Of a stretch of 64,000 nt of DNA, positions 52,442 to 61,155 are shown in pieces. The stretch spans positions 372,001 to 436,000 of the forward strand of contig OZ241334.1 in the NCBI GenBank assembly GCA_965200035.1, given 5' to 3'. The DNA comes from UBA1952 sp965200035 (lineage in GTDB: Bacteria; Bacteroidota; Bacteroidia; Chitinophagales; Chitinophagaceae). A model generated the notes under the pieces. The model saw nothing but the letters and a program-made list of their open reading frames with translations. It was not told where the DNA came from and made no database searches. The stretch's first letter is position 1, and every line of letters starts with the position of its first letter. A program made the position numbers and the translations under genes.

Positions 52442-53689
52442 ATGAACATAAAGGCAAGCATCATTACCATTGGCGACGAACTTTTGATCGGTCAGACGAT
52501 TGATACCAACAGTGCTTGGATTGCACAGCAGCTGAATGTACTGGGGATAGATGTATTGCGCCGTGTAGCAGTCGGAGACACACGCGGGGCCATCATTCAG
52601 GCGCTGGATGAAGAACTGAGCCATCACGATCTGCTCATCATCACCGGCGGTCTCGGCCCTACGGACGATGATATTACCAAGCCTTTGCTGGCCGGGTATT
52701 TCGGAGGAAAACTCATCGTGAATGAACAGGTGCTGGAGCATATAAAAGGGATTTTCACACGCCGCAATCGTCCGTTTCTGGAAGCCAATATGAAGCAGGC
52801 AGAAGTACCGGATGTTTGCACTGTATTGCACAATGAATTGGGCACTGCGCCCGGCATGTGGTTTGAGCGGGATGGTAAAATTATCATTGCGCTACCTGGT
52901 GTGCCCTATGAGATGATGGGCATTTTGGAGCAGGAAGGATTGCCCAGGCTGCGCAGGCAGTTTACAAGCGATGCAATCGTTCACCGCAGCATTATTACGG
53001 CCGGAGAAGGAGAAAGTTTTATTGCAGAAAAAATCAAGGATCTGGAGGCTGCGCTGCCACCACATATCAAGCTGGCGTATCTGCCTTCTTACGGCATGGT
53101 GAGGCTGCGTCTTACGGGGCATGGCGCTGATGAACAGCAACTGATCCGGGAAACGGAGCTGCATGCCGATGAGCTGGCCAACCGGCTTGATGATATTGTG
53201 ATATCGATGGAAGACCTGCCGCTTGAGCATATTTTGGGCAAGGCGCTTGTTGGCAAAGGGCTGCACCTCGGATTGGCCGAAAGCTGTACGGCCGGCTATA
53301 TAGCCCACCGGCTTACCCAGATCATGGGTTCTGCGCAATACTTTAACGGCAGCATTGTCTGCTATCAGGATTTTGTGAAAGAAGAGCTATTGCATGTAAG
53401 CCATAAAGCCATTGAACAACATGGCGTGGTAAGCACCGAAGTAGCCGTGGAAATGGCAAAAGGCGCACGCAAAGCGCTGAAGGCTGATATTGGCTTTGGC
53501 GTAACGGGTCTGCTTAGCTCCGGCAGCGATGATCGCGTGCCGGTAGGTACTGTATGTATGGCTATCACCGGTAATGGAAAAACAGAAAGCACCACCTTCC
53601 GCTTCCATGCCGACCGGGAACGAAATAAGGAACTGGCGGTCAATATGAGTCTGCTGTTTATCTGGAAATACCTGCAGGGAAAGCTATGA
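52442..53689 (+). CDS. cinA: CinA-family protein, full length
   Basis: 415 residues. N-terminal MoCF-like domain (SIITIGDELLIGQTIDTNSAW, ITGGLGPTDDDITKP) and C-terminal nicotinamide-nucleotide amidohydrolase domain (LGLAESCTAGYIAHRLTQ, VGTVCMAITGNG). It recycles NMN to nicotinate mononucleotide in pyridine nucleotide salvage and is linked to competence in some bacteria. It overlaps aroK by 4 nt (ATGA) and sits 5 nt after the thioesterase. Confidence 0.93.
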   Translation: MNIKASIITIGDELLIGQTIDTNSAWIAQQLNVLGIDVLRRVAVGDTRGAIIQALDEELSHHDLLIITGGLGPTDDDITKPLLAGYFGGKLIVNEQVLEHIKGIFTRRNRPFLEANMKQAEVPDVCTVLHNELGTAPGMWFERDGKIIIALPGVPYEMMGILEQEGLPRLRRQFTSDAIVHRSIITAGEGESFIAEKIKDLEAALPPHIKLAYLPSYGMVRLRLTGHGADEQQLIRETELHADELANRLDDIVISMEDLPLEHILGKALVGKGLHLGLAESCTAGYIAHRLTQIMGSAQYFNGSIVCYQDFVKEELLHVSHKAIEQHGVVSTEVAVEMAKGARKALKADIGFGVTGLLSSGSDDRVPVGTVCMAITGNGKTESTTFRFHADRERNKELAVNMSLLFIWKYLQGKL

Positions 53690-54198
53690 GCCGGATCTTC
53701 CTGATCGGTATGCCCGGGTCTGGGAAGTCAAGCATAGCAAGGCTTTGGGGAATATCTTATAACTGGCAGGTTACGGATATGGATACCGAACTTGCCCGTC
53801 AGTATGGTAGTATCGCCGACATTTTTACCAATCAGGGCGAAGCTTTTTTTCGTGAGAAAGAGCATAAATTGCTTCAAAGCCTGATCGCTGCCGGACCACA
53901 GAAGAGCATCATTGCCACAGGTGGCGGTACGCCCTGTTTTTTCAATAATATAGATTTGATGAAAGAGGCCGGATGTGTAGTCTACATTCAGGCAGGTATA
54001 CCGCTGCTGCTGAGCAGGCTACAGCGATCGTCAATCGTACGGCCATTGCTGGCCGGCGATCAGCAACAGCGGCTGCGCGAGTTGCTTTCAGCACGTGAGC
54101 CAATCTACAACAATGCCCATTTTTCCTACCCTTCCGAATCACTGACAGAAGCTACCTTTGCCGAAATTATTGACAGATGTACAAACCAGCGCTTATAG
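53686..54198 (+). CDS. aroK: Shikimate kinase
   Basis: 170 residues, usual for AroK. Walker A FLIGMPGSGKSSIARL, the shikimate-binding DMDTELA, ATGGGTPCF and the lid region RPLLAGDQQQRLREL. Phosphorylates shikimate in chorismate synthesis. It overlaps cinA by 4 nt and the DUF423 gene by 22 nt. Confidence 0.93.
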   Translation: MSRIFLIGMPGSGKSSIARLWGISYNWQVTDMDTELARQYGSIADIFTNQGEAFFREKEHKLLQSLIAAGPQKSIIATGGGTPCFFNNIDLMKEAGCVVYIQAGIPLLLSRLQRSSIVRPLLAGDQQQRLRELLSAREPIYNNAHFSYPSESLTEATFAEIIDRCTNQRL

Positions 54199-54563
54199 CA
54201 GGCATCCTATCCGGTATGCTGGCGGTAATGATCGGGGCTTTTGGCGCTCATGGCCTGAAAGACCTGGTGGATGCGAAGTACCTGCCTGTCTATGAAAAGG
54301 GCGTAGCATATCAGTTCTACCACACTTTTGCACTGCTTGCTGTTGGTATTTTGTACAGCGCATTTCCATTCAAAAGCCTGCAGCTGGCCAATACTTTTTT
54401 TATCCTCGGCATCCTGTGTTTCAGCGGCTCATTGTACCTGATGGCGCTGCTCAGCATCAAAGGCATCAGCATTGGGCCTGCCGGAATAATTACTCCGATT
54501 GGCGGGCTGTTCTTCATTGCGGGCTGGGTAAGCCTGCTGACGGGCATTTTAAAGAAGGCTTAG
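54177..54563 (+). CDS. DUF423 membrane protein
   Basis: 128 residues, four membrane helices. GAFGAHGLKDLVDAKYLPVYEKGVAYQFYHTFALLAVG (about 18-57) matches the DUF423 (YgdD) family. It lies in the inner membrane; function is unknown. The start overlaps the 3' end of aroK by 22 nt. Confidence 0.9.
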   Translation: MYKPALIAGILSGMLAVMIGAFGAHGLKDLVDAKYLPVYEKGVAYQFYHTFALLAVGILYSAFPFKSLQLANTFFILGILCFSGSLYLMALLSIKGISIGPAGIITPIGGLFFIAGWVSLLTGILKKA

Positions 54564-54583
54564 CGTTGAATGTCTGAGACCTG

Positions 54584-55354
54584 ATGCGCCCGTTTCACAA
54601 AATTTCTTTGCTGCTGCTGATCTATGTCTTCGTATGGGGCATGCTTCACTGGATGAATCAGGCTTCGTGGTGGTTTTTAGTGGCTGTGATCGTTGTTTAC
54701 ATTCATTTGCTGGTATTCGGCGCAGTCAAAATTCGCTGGAATTTTTTCCTTCATTCCATGCATCATCATCCGGAAAAAAGCAATGAAATAGCGCTCACCT
54801 TTGATGATGGACCGGCTGCCAAGACCCTTGAAATCTTAGATATTTTAAAACGTGAAAAGGTGCCAGCCGGATTTTTCTCGATTGGTAAAAATGCTCAGGC
54901 CGATCCTGAAACAGTGAAGCGCTGGGATGCGGAAGGACACCTGATTGGTAACCACAGCTATACCCACAGCTTCCATTTCGACTGGAAGTCGGCACGTGCC
55001 ATGACTGACGAACTCAAGGAGACCAATAACACTATTCAGCGCATTATCGGCAAGAAGCCTTTGCTCTTTCGACCGCCTTATGGCATTACCAATCCCAATC
55101 TGGCCAGGGCTGTTCATAAAACCGGCATGATATCCATAGGCTGGAATGTCCGTTCATTCGATACTACGATCAAAGATCCGCAGCAATTGCTGAACCGTAT
55201 TTTAAGCAAATTAAAAGGTGGCGACATCATCCTGCTGCACGACAGTATGGCCATCACTCACGAAATATTAACGCCTCTGATCGGGGCTGCGCGCCAAAAG
55301 GGATTTACCTTCGTGCGCGTTGACAAATTATTGGAAATCGATCCCTATGCATAA
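54584..55354 (+). CDS. Polysaccharide deacetylase (CE4) family protein
   Basis: 256 residues. Two N-terminal helices, then a NodB domain (about 64-250): ALTFDDGP, GNHSYTHSF (metal-binding HxxxH) and FRPPYG. CE4 enzymes deacetylate N-acetylated sugars such as peptidoglycan. It is followed by lolA-like, lipoprotein and hotdog genes, which overlap each other, a set also found in flexirubin clusters. Overlaps the lolA-like gene by 8 nt. Confidence 0.9.
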   Translation: MRPFHKISLLLLIYVFVWGMLHWMNQASWWFLVAVIVVYIHLLVFGAVKIRWNFFLHSMHHHPEKSNEIALTFDDGPAAKTLEILDILKREKVPAGFFSIGKNAQADPETVKRWDAEGHLIGNHSYTHSFHFDWKSARAMTDELKETNNTIQRIIGKKPLLFRPPYGITNPNLARAVHKTGMISIGWNVRSFDTTIKDPQQLLNRILSKLKGGDIILLHDSMAITHEILTPLIGAARQKGFTFVRVDKLLEIDPYA

Positions 55355-55982
55355 GTTGTTATTCACCGTATTAGGCCTTTTTTTGTGCTTATCCTCTTTT
55401 GCTCAGCCAAAGGGCTTTAAAGCAGTGCAGAATGTGCCTGCCTTTCAGCAAACGCTGAGCCGCAATACGGCCGCTATCCAGACCATCCAGAGCGATTTTT
55501 CACAGGTAAAGCACCTTTCCCTGCTATCTGATAAAATCACTTCAAAGGGTAAATTCTATTATCATAAAGAAGATAAAGTGCGCATAGAATACACCACGCC
55601 GTTCCAGTATCTGCTGGTGATGAATGCCGGACAGGTGATGGTGAAAGATGAACAGAAGACCAGCAAAATCAATACGCGCAACAGCAAAACGATGCAATCG
55701 GTAAACCGAATTATGGTGGATTGTATGCGGGGCTCGGTATTCACCAATCCGGATTTTAAAGTAACGGCTTACGAGAATGGCAGCGATTATCTGTTAATGA
55801 TGGTACCGGCCAATGAAGCGATGCGCAGGATGTTTAAAGAGATCGATGTGTACCTTGTCAAAAGCAATTTTGATGTGGACCGCCTGACGATGACCGAGCA
55901 AAGCGGTGACTATACGGATATGGATTTTACCAAAACCCAGCACAATATAGCCCTGAATGATGCGCTTTTTAAAGTACGCTAG
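55347..55982 (+). CDS. LolA-like outer-membrane lipoprotein carrier protein
   Basis: 211 residues from MHKLLFTVLGLFLCLSSFAQ (signal peptide). Open beta-barrel features of LolA: TIQSDFSQVKHLSLLSDKITSKGKFYYHKEDKVRIEYTTPFQYLLVM. LolA carries lipoproteins across the periplasm; the divergent LolA-like proteins of flexirubin and aryl-polyene clusters may carry the lipid-like product instead. The start ATG overlaps the deacetylase gene by 8 nt and the stop overlaps the next gene by 26 nt. Confidence 0.85.
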   Translation: MHKLLFTVLGLFLCLSSFAQPKGFKAVQNVPAFQQTLSRNTAAIQTIQSDFSQVKHLSLLSDKITSKGKFYYHKEDKVRIEYTTPFQYLLVMNAGQVMVKDEQKTSKINTRNSKTMQSVNRIMVDCMRGSVFTNPDFKVTAYENGSDYLLMMVPANEAMRRMFKEIDVYLVKSNFDVDRLTMTEQSGDYTDMDFTKTQHNIALNDALFKVR

Positions 55983-56595
55983 TATCCTGCTGTTGCTGGC
56001 AGGAACCGCCTGCAGCAATCCCTACCGGCATCTGACGGAGACGAGCGGTATGCATGCTCCGTATTACAGGCCGGTTATTACCAAAGAGCTGTACCGTTGC
56101 GTGGTGGACGGTAAGGTGCTGTTCAAGAAATTTCACCTGAGCGGCTTGCTGTTCTTCAAGTCGTTTGAAGATGGCAGTACCCGTGCCGTTTTTCAGAATG
56201 AGATGGGCTTCAGCTTCTTTGACTTTAAGTGGGACAAGAAAGATTCTTTTCAGGTGATGAGCATCATTCCGCAACTGGATAAGCCTGCACTGGTAAGAAC
56301 GCTGCGCAAGGACATGAATCTGATGCTGGCTAAAAATCTGGATAACGCTACAGAAAAGGTTTTCACGCAGGATGGATACATTTATCAGCGCTATACACTG
56401 GATAAAGGCTACGCTTATTACATCAGCGAAAACGGCCTGCTGGAGCGCATTGAAAATGCCGGAAAGAGCAAGGTGATTACGATTGATATGAAGCAACTGA
56501 AAAGCGGTCGCCAGCTGCCGGAGGCCATGCTTTTCCGCCACCATAAAGCGCATTTCACCATTGACCTTAAAAAAATAGAGCAGGATGCCGGATAA
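55957..56595 (+). CDS. Lipoprotein of unknown function
   Basis: 212 residues. Lipobox LLAGTAC (about residues 13-19) and then a beta-rich domain (FKKFHLSGLLFFKSFEDGSTRAVFQNEMGFSFFDFKWD). It could be the acceptor partner of the LolA-like protein, in the way LolB is for LolA, but sequence similarity to LolB is not visible. It overlaps both neighbours (26 nt and 11 nt), so the set is translationally coupled. Confidence 0.75.
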   Translation: MMRFLKYASILLLLAGTACSNPYRHLTETSGMHAPYYRPVITKELYRCVVDGKVLFKKFHLSGLLFFKSFEDGSTRAVFQNEMGFSFFDFKWDKKDSFQVMSIIPQLDKPALVRTLRKDMNLMLAKNLDNATEKVFTQDGYIYQRYTLDKGYAYYISENGLLERIENAGKSKVITIDMKQLKSGRQLPEAMLFRHHKAHFTIDLKKIEQDAG

Positions 56596-56944
56596 TTTTT
56601 ACCAGGTGAGCAATCTGCAGCAGGAAGATGGAAAGCTGAGCTGTACGGTCAGCTACCATGCAGCCCACCCCGTCTTCAAAGGTCACTTTCCCGATCAGCC
56701 GGTAGTACCAGGCGTGTGCACGATGGATATGGTGAAAGATTTGCTGGAAAAGGCTGTTGGAAAAGAACTGATGCTGCGCAGCACAGGTCAGGTAAAATTT
56801 CTGCGGCTCATTCTTCCTGATGTGGTGCCGGATGTAAGCATTGCCTGGCAGGAAACGTCGGATGGCTATGCAGTAACTGCCGGCCTGAAGGCAGATGGTG
56901 CGGATGCTTTTAAGATGAACGCCGTGTTTGTTTCTTTCAGATAA
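56585..56944 (+). CDS. Hotdog-fold 3-hydroxyacyl-ACP dehydratase-like protein
   Basis: 119 residues. The FabZ/FabA signature is HPVFKGHFPDQPVVPGV (about 29-45), with the catalytic His of GHFP kept. The Glu that sits 14 residues after it in FabZ is Asp here (TMDMVKD). Related small dehydratases (ApeI type) act in aryl-polyene and flexirubin pathways. No ketosynthase is adjacent. It overlaps the lipoprotein gene by 11 nt and is the last gene of the unit. Confidence 0.8.
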   Translation: MPDNFYQVSNLQQEDGKLSCTVSYHAAHPVFKGHFPDQPVVPGVCTMDMVKDLLEKAVGKELMLRSTGQVKFLRLILPDVVPDVSIAWQETSDGYAVTAGLKADGADAFKMNAVFVSFR

Positions 56945-56966
56945 GAAAACAGATCATCATAAAACC

Positions 56967-57004
56967 GTAGGCACGCGCCCCGGGCGCGTGCCTACATATG
57001 TTTC
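56967..57004. repeat. REP-like hairpin, family B copy 2
   Basis: GTAGGCACGCGCCC (56967-56980) / GGGCGCGTGCCTAC (56982-56995), perfect 14-bp inverted repeat, followed by TACATATGTTTC. It is related to 9535-9574. Without a T-run it is not a typical terminator. Confidence 0.65.
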
Positions 57005-57014
57005 GCATTATATT

Positions 57015-57248
57015 CTATCCCTGATTATCGCGCCATTCATAGACCCATGAGCTTTGGATCATCTCCAGATGCCCTTCGGTCGACTGTTCACGCGTGCCTT
57101 CAAAATTCGGGATTTCAAGCACCCATTCCAGCAGGTTTGTGAAGCGGAGACGGTAAATTTTCTGCTCGCTAAAATCATCGCCAAAGCGCTCGTAAAGCTT
57201 CAGCGCGATATCTTCATAATCATTCCACTTAATCGGTGGTTCGTACAT
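57015..57248 (-). CDS. iscX: IscX-like iron-sulfur assembly protein
   Basis: 77 residues from MYEPPIKWNDYEDIALKLYERF. It matches IscX (YfhJ): IKWNDYEDIALKLYERF and FTNLLEWVLEIPNF, then GTREQSTEGHLEMIQSSWVYEW. IscX is a small acidic protein that binds IscS and regulates cluster assembly. The adjacent upstream gene is a 2Fe-2S ferredoxin, as in the isc operon of proteobacteria, although iscS/U/A are not here. The frame extends 48 codons further up without IscX similarity. Confidence 0.88.
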   Translation of the reverse strand: MYEPPIKWNDYEDIALKLYERFGDDFSEQKIYRLRFTNLLEWVLEIPNFEGTREQSTEGHLEMIQSSWVYEWRDNQG

Positions 57249-57316
57249 TATTGAATGTTTAGTTTTTAGTATTGAAGGTTGAGTGCCAAGTGTTGATGAA
57301 TCATTAAACATCAAAA

Positions 57317-57655
57317 CTAGTCTCCATGAATCGTGGACTGATCCGGTAGCGTGACCACTACATGGCCGCTTTTGCCCGGCTCCAGGATGCACTGGCAGCC
57401 CAAGCGGGAATTGATGCGCGGGTTTCTCGCGCGGTCAATGAAGTCTTCTTCCCGGTCTGATATTTCAGGCACAAGGTCATCACCCTGTTCTACATACAGA
57501 TGGCAGGTGCTGCATCCGCAGACCATGCCACAATTATGGTGCAGCTCAATGCCATTTTCAAGCGCCACCTCAACCAGATTCTGATCGGGGGCAATATCTT
57601 CTAAAGTAATGGGCTGAAGGTCTTTCTGCTCAAAGTTAAACGTGATACGGTACAT
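57317..57655 (-). CDS. fdx: Adrenodoxin-type 2Fe-2S ferredoxin
   Basis: 112 residues. The cluster cysteines are in HHNCGMVCGCSTCHLYVEQ (C-x5-C-x2-C pattern) with a distal GCQC near residue 90. LEVALENGIELHHNCGMVCGCSTCH is typical of Isc ferredoxins. It passes electrons to iron-sulfur assembly or other enzymes. Together with iscX it forms a two-gene unit, preceded by an exact TAACTTTGC box within the 3' end of the DUF2520 gene. Confidence 0.92.
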   Translation of the reverse strand: MYRITFNFEQKDLQPITLEDIAPDQNLVEVALENGIELHHNCGMVCGCSTCHLYVEQGDDLVPEISDREEDFIDRARNPRINSRLGCQCILEPGKSGHVVVTLPDQSTIHGD

Positions 57656-57674
57656 TCTTTCTGGTGATAAAGAT

Positions 57675-57683
57675 GCAAAGTTA
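57675..57683 (-). promoter_or_regulatory. Bacteroidota-type -7 box for fdx-iscX
   Basis: TAACTTTGC on the minus strand, exact TAnnTTTG match, 19 nt above the fdx ATG and overlapping the last codons of the DUF2520 gene. Confidence 0.5.
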
Positions 57684-58460
57684 ATCCTTGCCCGGCGTTA
57701 CCGCATAAGTGTTTTTTATAGCGTCTGTGAGCGCGGAGTAAACAGCCTGCCAGTAAGGGTTTTCATGGAGCATCTCCAAGTGTTTGTGAATAGTAGGCTC
57801 ATCATTACGCCGTGCGGGACCGGTTTGTAATGTCCTGGGGTGAGCGGTATTAACCCGGTCAAGAGTCTGCTGAAGAATAGGCTGCAAGAGATTAAAAGGA
57901 AGATTGTGCTGTGCACAGATGTCCGCGCACATACCCAGCAGATAATTAGTAAAATTGTTGCCTGCTACCGCGGTCAGGTGCAGCCATTGCCGCTGCCCGG
58001 TAGCCGCTTCATACTGGATGCCTGAAATGGCTGCACACACATCCTGCACCGTGCGGCGCGCATTGGTTGAATTAGCCTCCCATACACAGGGAAAGTTGCG
58101 ATGTACGGGCATATCCTTTTTAAGAATGGAATAGACCGGCCAGGCAATACCCTGCAACAATGATCTCCCTAAAATACCGGCGGAGGCGCTGCCGGAATGA
58201 TGTATCAGCACTGTAGTGTTGAACGCGAGCTGGCCAGCCACTTCTTCAATAGCCGCATCACTCACCGCCAGCAGGCACGCATCCGGGCCATCGTGAATCT
58301 CCAAAAGGCTTTGAAGCAATGGCAGATTGTACACACGTGCAAGTGCTGTACCTGCTGCCTGATTCCTCGCCCATAATCCGACACAGGTGTGACCGCCCGA
58401 TTGCATTCTTGCAGCCAGAAACCAAGCCATATTGCCGGAACCGATCAGGTAGTAAGTCAT
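57681..58460 (-). CDS. Rossmann-fold/DUF2520 protein
   Basis: 259 residues. N-terminal NAD(P)-binding fold (MTYYLIGSGNMAWFLAARM with GSGNMA) and a C-terminal DUF2520 helical domain (RQWLHLTAVAGNNFTNYLLGM). It resembles NADP-dependent F420-type or ProC-like oxidoreductases of unknown substrate. The 3' end of plsC overlaps its start by 4 nt, so they are coupled. Confidence 0.88.
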   Translation of the reverse strand: MTYYLIGSGNMAWFLAARMQSGGHTCVGLWARNQAAGTALARVYNLPLLQSLLEIHDGPDACLLAVSDAAIEEVAGQLAFNTTVLIHHSGSASAGILGRSLLQGIAWPVYSILKKDMPVHRNFPCVWEANSTNARRTVQDVCAAISGIQYEAATGQRQWLHLTAVAGNNFTNYLLGMCADICAQHNLPFNLLQPILQQTLDRVNTAHPRTLQTGPARRNDEPTIHKHLEMLHENPYWQAVYSALTDAIKNTYAVTPGKD

Positions 58461-59212
58461 GACAGGGCTGCTTTATGCTGAACAATATAATCTTCCATTG
58501 AACGGTATAATTGCTGCTTCAGGTCTGGCAGATCAGCCAATGTCATGCCGGTGGTTGCCACCGGTGGCAGAAAGTGAAAATGGATTTGTTTGGGTCGCGC
58601 CCAGGCCTTCATATAGTGCGGGAGAATAGTACCCGTATTGAAGATGACTGCAGGCATGATCGGCTTTTGCGCGCGAATGGCGGTAATGAATGCGCCATCA
58701 TGAAATGGCTGTAAAGGCTCATCGGTTTTATTTCTGGTTCCTTCCGGATACAAACAAAGATGCAGACCTCTTTCCAGCGCCTGCTGCATAGCGGTGAAGC
58801 TCTCACGGCGGCTATCTTTTGTCTTGCGGTTCACCAATATAGAGCCTGCTTTATAGATCACGCCGAACAGCGGAATGCGCGACATTTCAATCTTGGCCAA
58901 GGTTTTATTCGGACCGGGTATCCAGGGCGAAGTAACAGGCACATCCACAAAAGAATTATGGTTGGAGATCACTACGTAGTTCTGTCCTTTTTGGAAATGC
59001 TCCGTGCCTCTGCGCCTTACCGGACAAAAAACGAGGGGCATAAATACACTCATCCAGCCTTTATAGATCGGGTGCAATACTACAGAACGGTGCGGCTCCG
59101 GCAACAATGAGGTGAGCCATACAGGAATGACCACTACCAGCATGGTAAGGGCAAACAGCAACAGGCCATACACGAAATAGACATGCCCGAGGATACGCTT
59201 TACAGCATTCAT
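58457..59212 (-). CDS. plsC: 1-acyl-sn-glycerol-3-phosphate acyltransferase
   Basis: 251 residues. N-terminal membrane helix (GLLLFALTMLVVVIPVWLTSLL). Acyltransferase motifs: VISNHNSFVDVPV (NHxxxxD, about 81-88), LVNRKTKDSRRESFTAM, and LYPEGTRNKTDEPLQPFHDGAF (motif III). It acylates lysophosphatidic acid to phosphatidic acid. Its last bases overlap the DUF2520 start by 4 nt; the T9SS B protein lies 26 nt upstream on the same strand. Confidence 0.9.
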   Translation of the reverse strand: MNAVKRILGHVYFVYGLLLFALTMLVVVIPVWLTSLLPEPHRSVVLHPIYKGWMSVFMPLVFCPVRRRGTEHFQKGQNYVVISNHNSFVDVPVTSPWIPGPNKTLAKIEMSRIPLFGVIYKAGSILVNRKTKDSRRESFTAMQQALERGLHLCLYPEGTRNKTDEPLQPFHDGAFITAIRAQKPIMPAVIFNTGTILPHYMKAWARPKQIHFHFLPPVATTGMTLADLPDLKQQLYRSMEDYIVQHKAALS

Positions 59213-59238
59213 AGCAGCAAAGAAACAGCAAAATTTCC

Positions 59239-61155
59239 TTAACGGATCAGGGTAGCATCACCTTTGACCTTTTGCTCATTGCCAAACCGGTCTGTAGTGC
59301 TGAGCTGCCAGAAATACGTGCCAGCATCCTGTGCCTTTCCTGCAAATGAGCCATCCCAGCCCTGCCCGAAATAAGTGGTGTAAAACACCTGCTGCCCCCA
59401 TCGGTTATAGACTCTGAAATAATTGATATTCCGGTAGCCGATACCAATAGGCCGCAAGACATCATTAAGCCCGTCTCCATTCGGTGTGAAGCCGGAAGGC
59501 ACAAAGAGCGTTGCCTGATTGACCACAGTTACCTTGATTGTATCATTGCCTTCACAACCTATATCGCTTCGCACATGCACGATATAGGTGATGTCGCCAA
59601 GATTCGGGTAGAAGCCGATCGGATTGCTGATGTTCGGGTTATTCAGATAGGTACCGGGCGTCCAGGTATATTGCGTACCGCCCGTTGCCTGCCAGCGTAT
59701 GCTCTCATCTTTTACAATGATCGTATCGTTGCGCACGCCGGTGTATGGAATGAATCTTTCCACATCCAGATCTTTTCTGGCGGTATCCACGCAGCCTTTG
59801 ATATTCTTTGAGATCAGCACCACATGGAATATGCCACCGGTATCAAAGCTATGCGAAGGATTCTGCTCACTGGAAGTAGTGCTGTCGCCAAAATCCCAGC
59901 GCCAATAGTTAATCGGCTTGTAAGTAGAGGTGCTCTGGTCGGTGAATGGAATGGGCGTCTTTGGACAAGGAATGCCTCCTACGGAAAAATCCGCATCATA
60001 GTCCGGATACACTTTCACAATACGCGTAATACTATCCGGACAAGTGCTGCCGCGATTGACTACCAGCTTTACAAAAAAGGTTCCGGTATCAGGATAAGTG
60101 AAGGAAGGCTCAAACCGCGTAGACGTATCTGTATTGCTGCCTGCTACGCCGAAATCCCAGTTATAGGCAAAGCCGCCTGTGCTGAGGTTATCAAAATGAA
60201 CGGTCTTGCTTTTACACTGTACAATGTAAGTGTTGAACTCATCAGAGTACTGCGGAATGTTGGCTACCACTGCGCGTGAGCAATTAGTGACCACAAACTG
60301 AAATTCACGTTTTACCGTATTAATCAGCGAACCTTCGCGCCATTCATTACAGCATACAGTTACTACATAGCGGCCGGTTTGCGTAGGCGTACCGGTTATC
60401 AGGCCGTTTACCGGATCAATGCTGATGATTGGTGAGCCAAGCATAGGGCGGGATGCGGAGTAAGGTCCTATATAGGGCACGCTGTTAAATGCAATGCTGG
60501 TGGGTTCCGGCTTTGCATCATTGGCATTACCGCCATCATAAGCTGTACAAAATTCGTAGCTGAGCGAATCTCCGTCAGGATCGATAGCAGAGTGATCGTA
60601 AAATATCGGCGTGTTGATACAGATGATCTGAGGCGGATAGTTTTTAAATATGGCGCTGTTGTTGCAGGCTTTGCCTGCGGGCGGAATAATGGCATAATAG
60701 GTAGCGCCAACCTCGCTCGGACGGATGATATTGGTAATAGAGCCATTGCGGCAGCAACGCTGATACACTACATAGTAGCCGGTGCTATTGGCAGGCAGAT
60801 TGTATGCTTTGATGAATGTTGCTTTCTGCAGGCAGGTATTCGGCGGATTATTAATGCACGAGTTGGAAAAGTTGGCCGGTACACGGAAGGGCTGAAAAGC
60901 ATATTCCACCGAATCATCCAATATGACCCTGCGGCCGTTTCCTTCAAAAATAGCAATGATGGCCGGGCGATCCTGCGCAATAGCCGGCGGATCGCCATTG
61001 AGGCAATCTTGGTAGATATCTACCCGTATTTCGTAGCGGCCGGTCGAAAGGCATTTATAGGTAACCTCACCGCCCACAATATGCGTGGCGTGTGCATCAC
61101 TGAACGCGAACAGAGAAGCAAGGAGAACAATAAATCCGGTCAGGTATCTTTTCAT
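59239..61155 (-). CDS. PKD-domain protein with gliding-motility-associated C-terminal domain
   Basis: 638 residues from MKRYLTGFIVLLASLFAFSDAHA. Signal peptide, a beta-rich N-terminal domain (THIVGGEVTYKCLSTGRYEIRVDIYQDCLNG), two PKD domains (FNWDFG and YWRWDFGDS, near 350-450) and a type B T9SS domain (VPSGFTPNGDGLNDVLRPIG ... FYTTYFGQGWDGSFAGK). Type B substrates are large adhesins or SprB-like surface proteins. The unit is preceded by an alpha/beta hydrolase that overlaps its start by 4 nt. Confidence 0.9.
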   Translation of the reverse strand: MKRYLTGFIVLLASLFAFSDAHATHIVGGEVTYKCLSTGRYEIRVDIYQDCLNGDPPAIAQDRPAIIAIFEGNGRRVILDDSVEYAFQPFRVPANFSNSCINNPPNTCLQKATFIKAYNLPANSTGYYVVYQRCCRNGSITNIIRPSEVGATYYAIIPPAGKACNNSAIFKNYPPQIICINTPIFYDHSAIDPDGDSLSYEFCTAYDGGNANDAKPEPTSIAFNSVPYIGPYSASRPMLGSPIISIDPVNGLITGTPTQTGRYVVTVCCNEWREGSLINTVKREFQFVVTNCSRAVVANIPQYSDEFNTYIVQCKSKTVHFDNLSTGGFAYNWDFGVAGSNTDTSTRFEPSFTYPDTGTFFVKLVVNRGSTCPDSITRIVKVYPDYDADFSVGGIPCPKTPIPFTDQSTSTYKPINYWRWDFGDSTTSSEQNPSHSFDTGGIFHVVLISKNIKGCVDTARKDLDVERFIPYTGVRNDTIIVKDESIRWQATGGTQYTWTPGTYLNNPNISNPIGFYPNLGDITYIVHVRSDIGCEGNDTIKVTVVNQATLFVPSGFTPNGDGLNDVLRPIGIGYRNINYFRVYNRWGQQVFYTTYFGQGWDGSFAGKAQDAGTYFWQLSTTDRFGNEQKVKGDATLIR

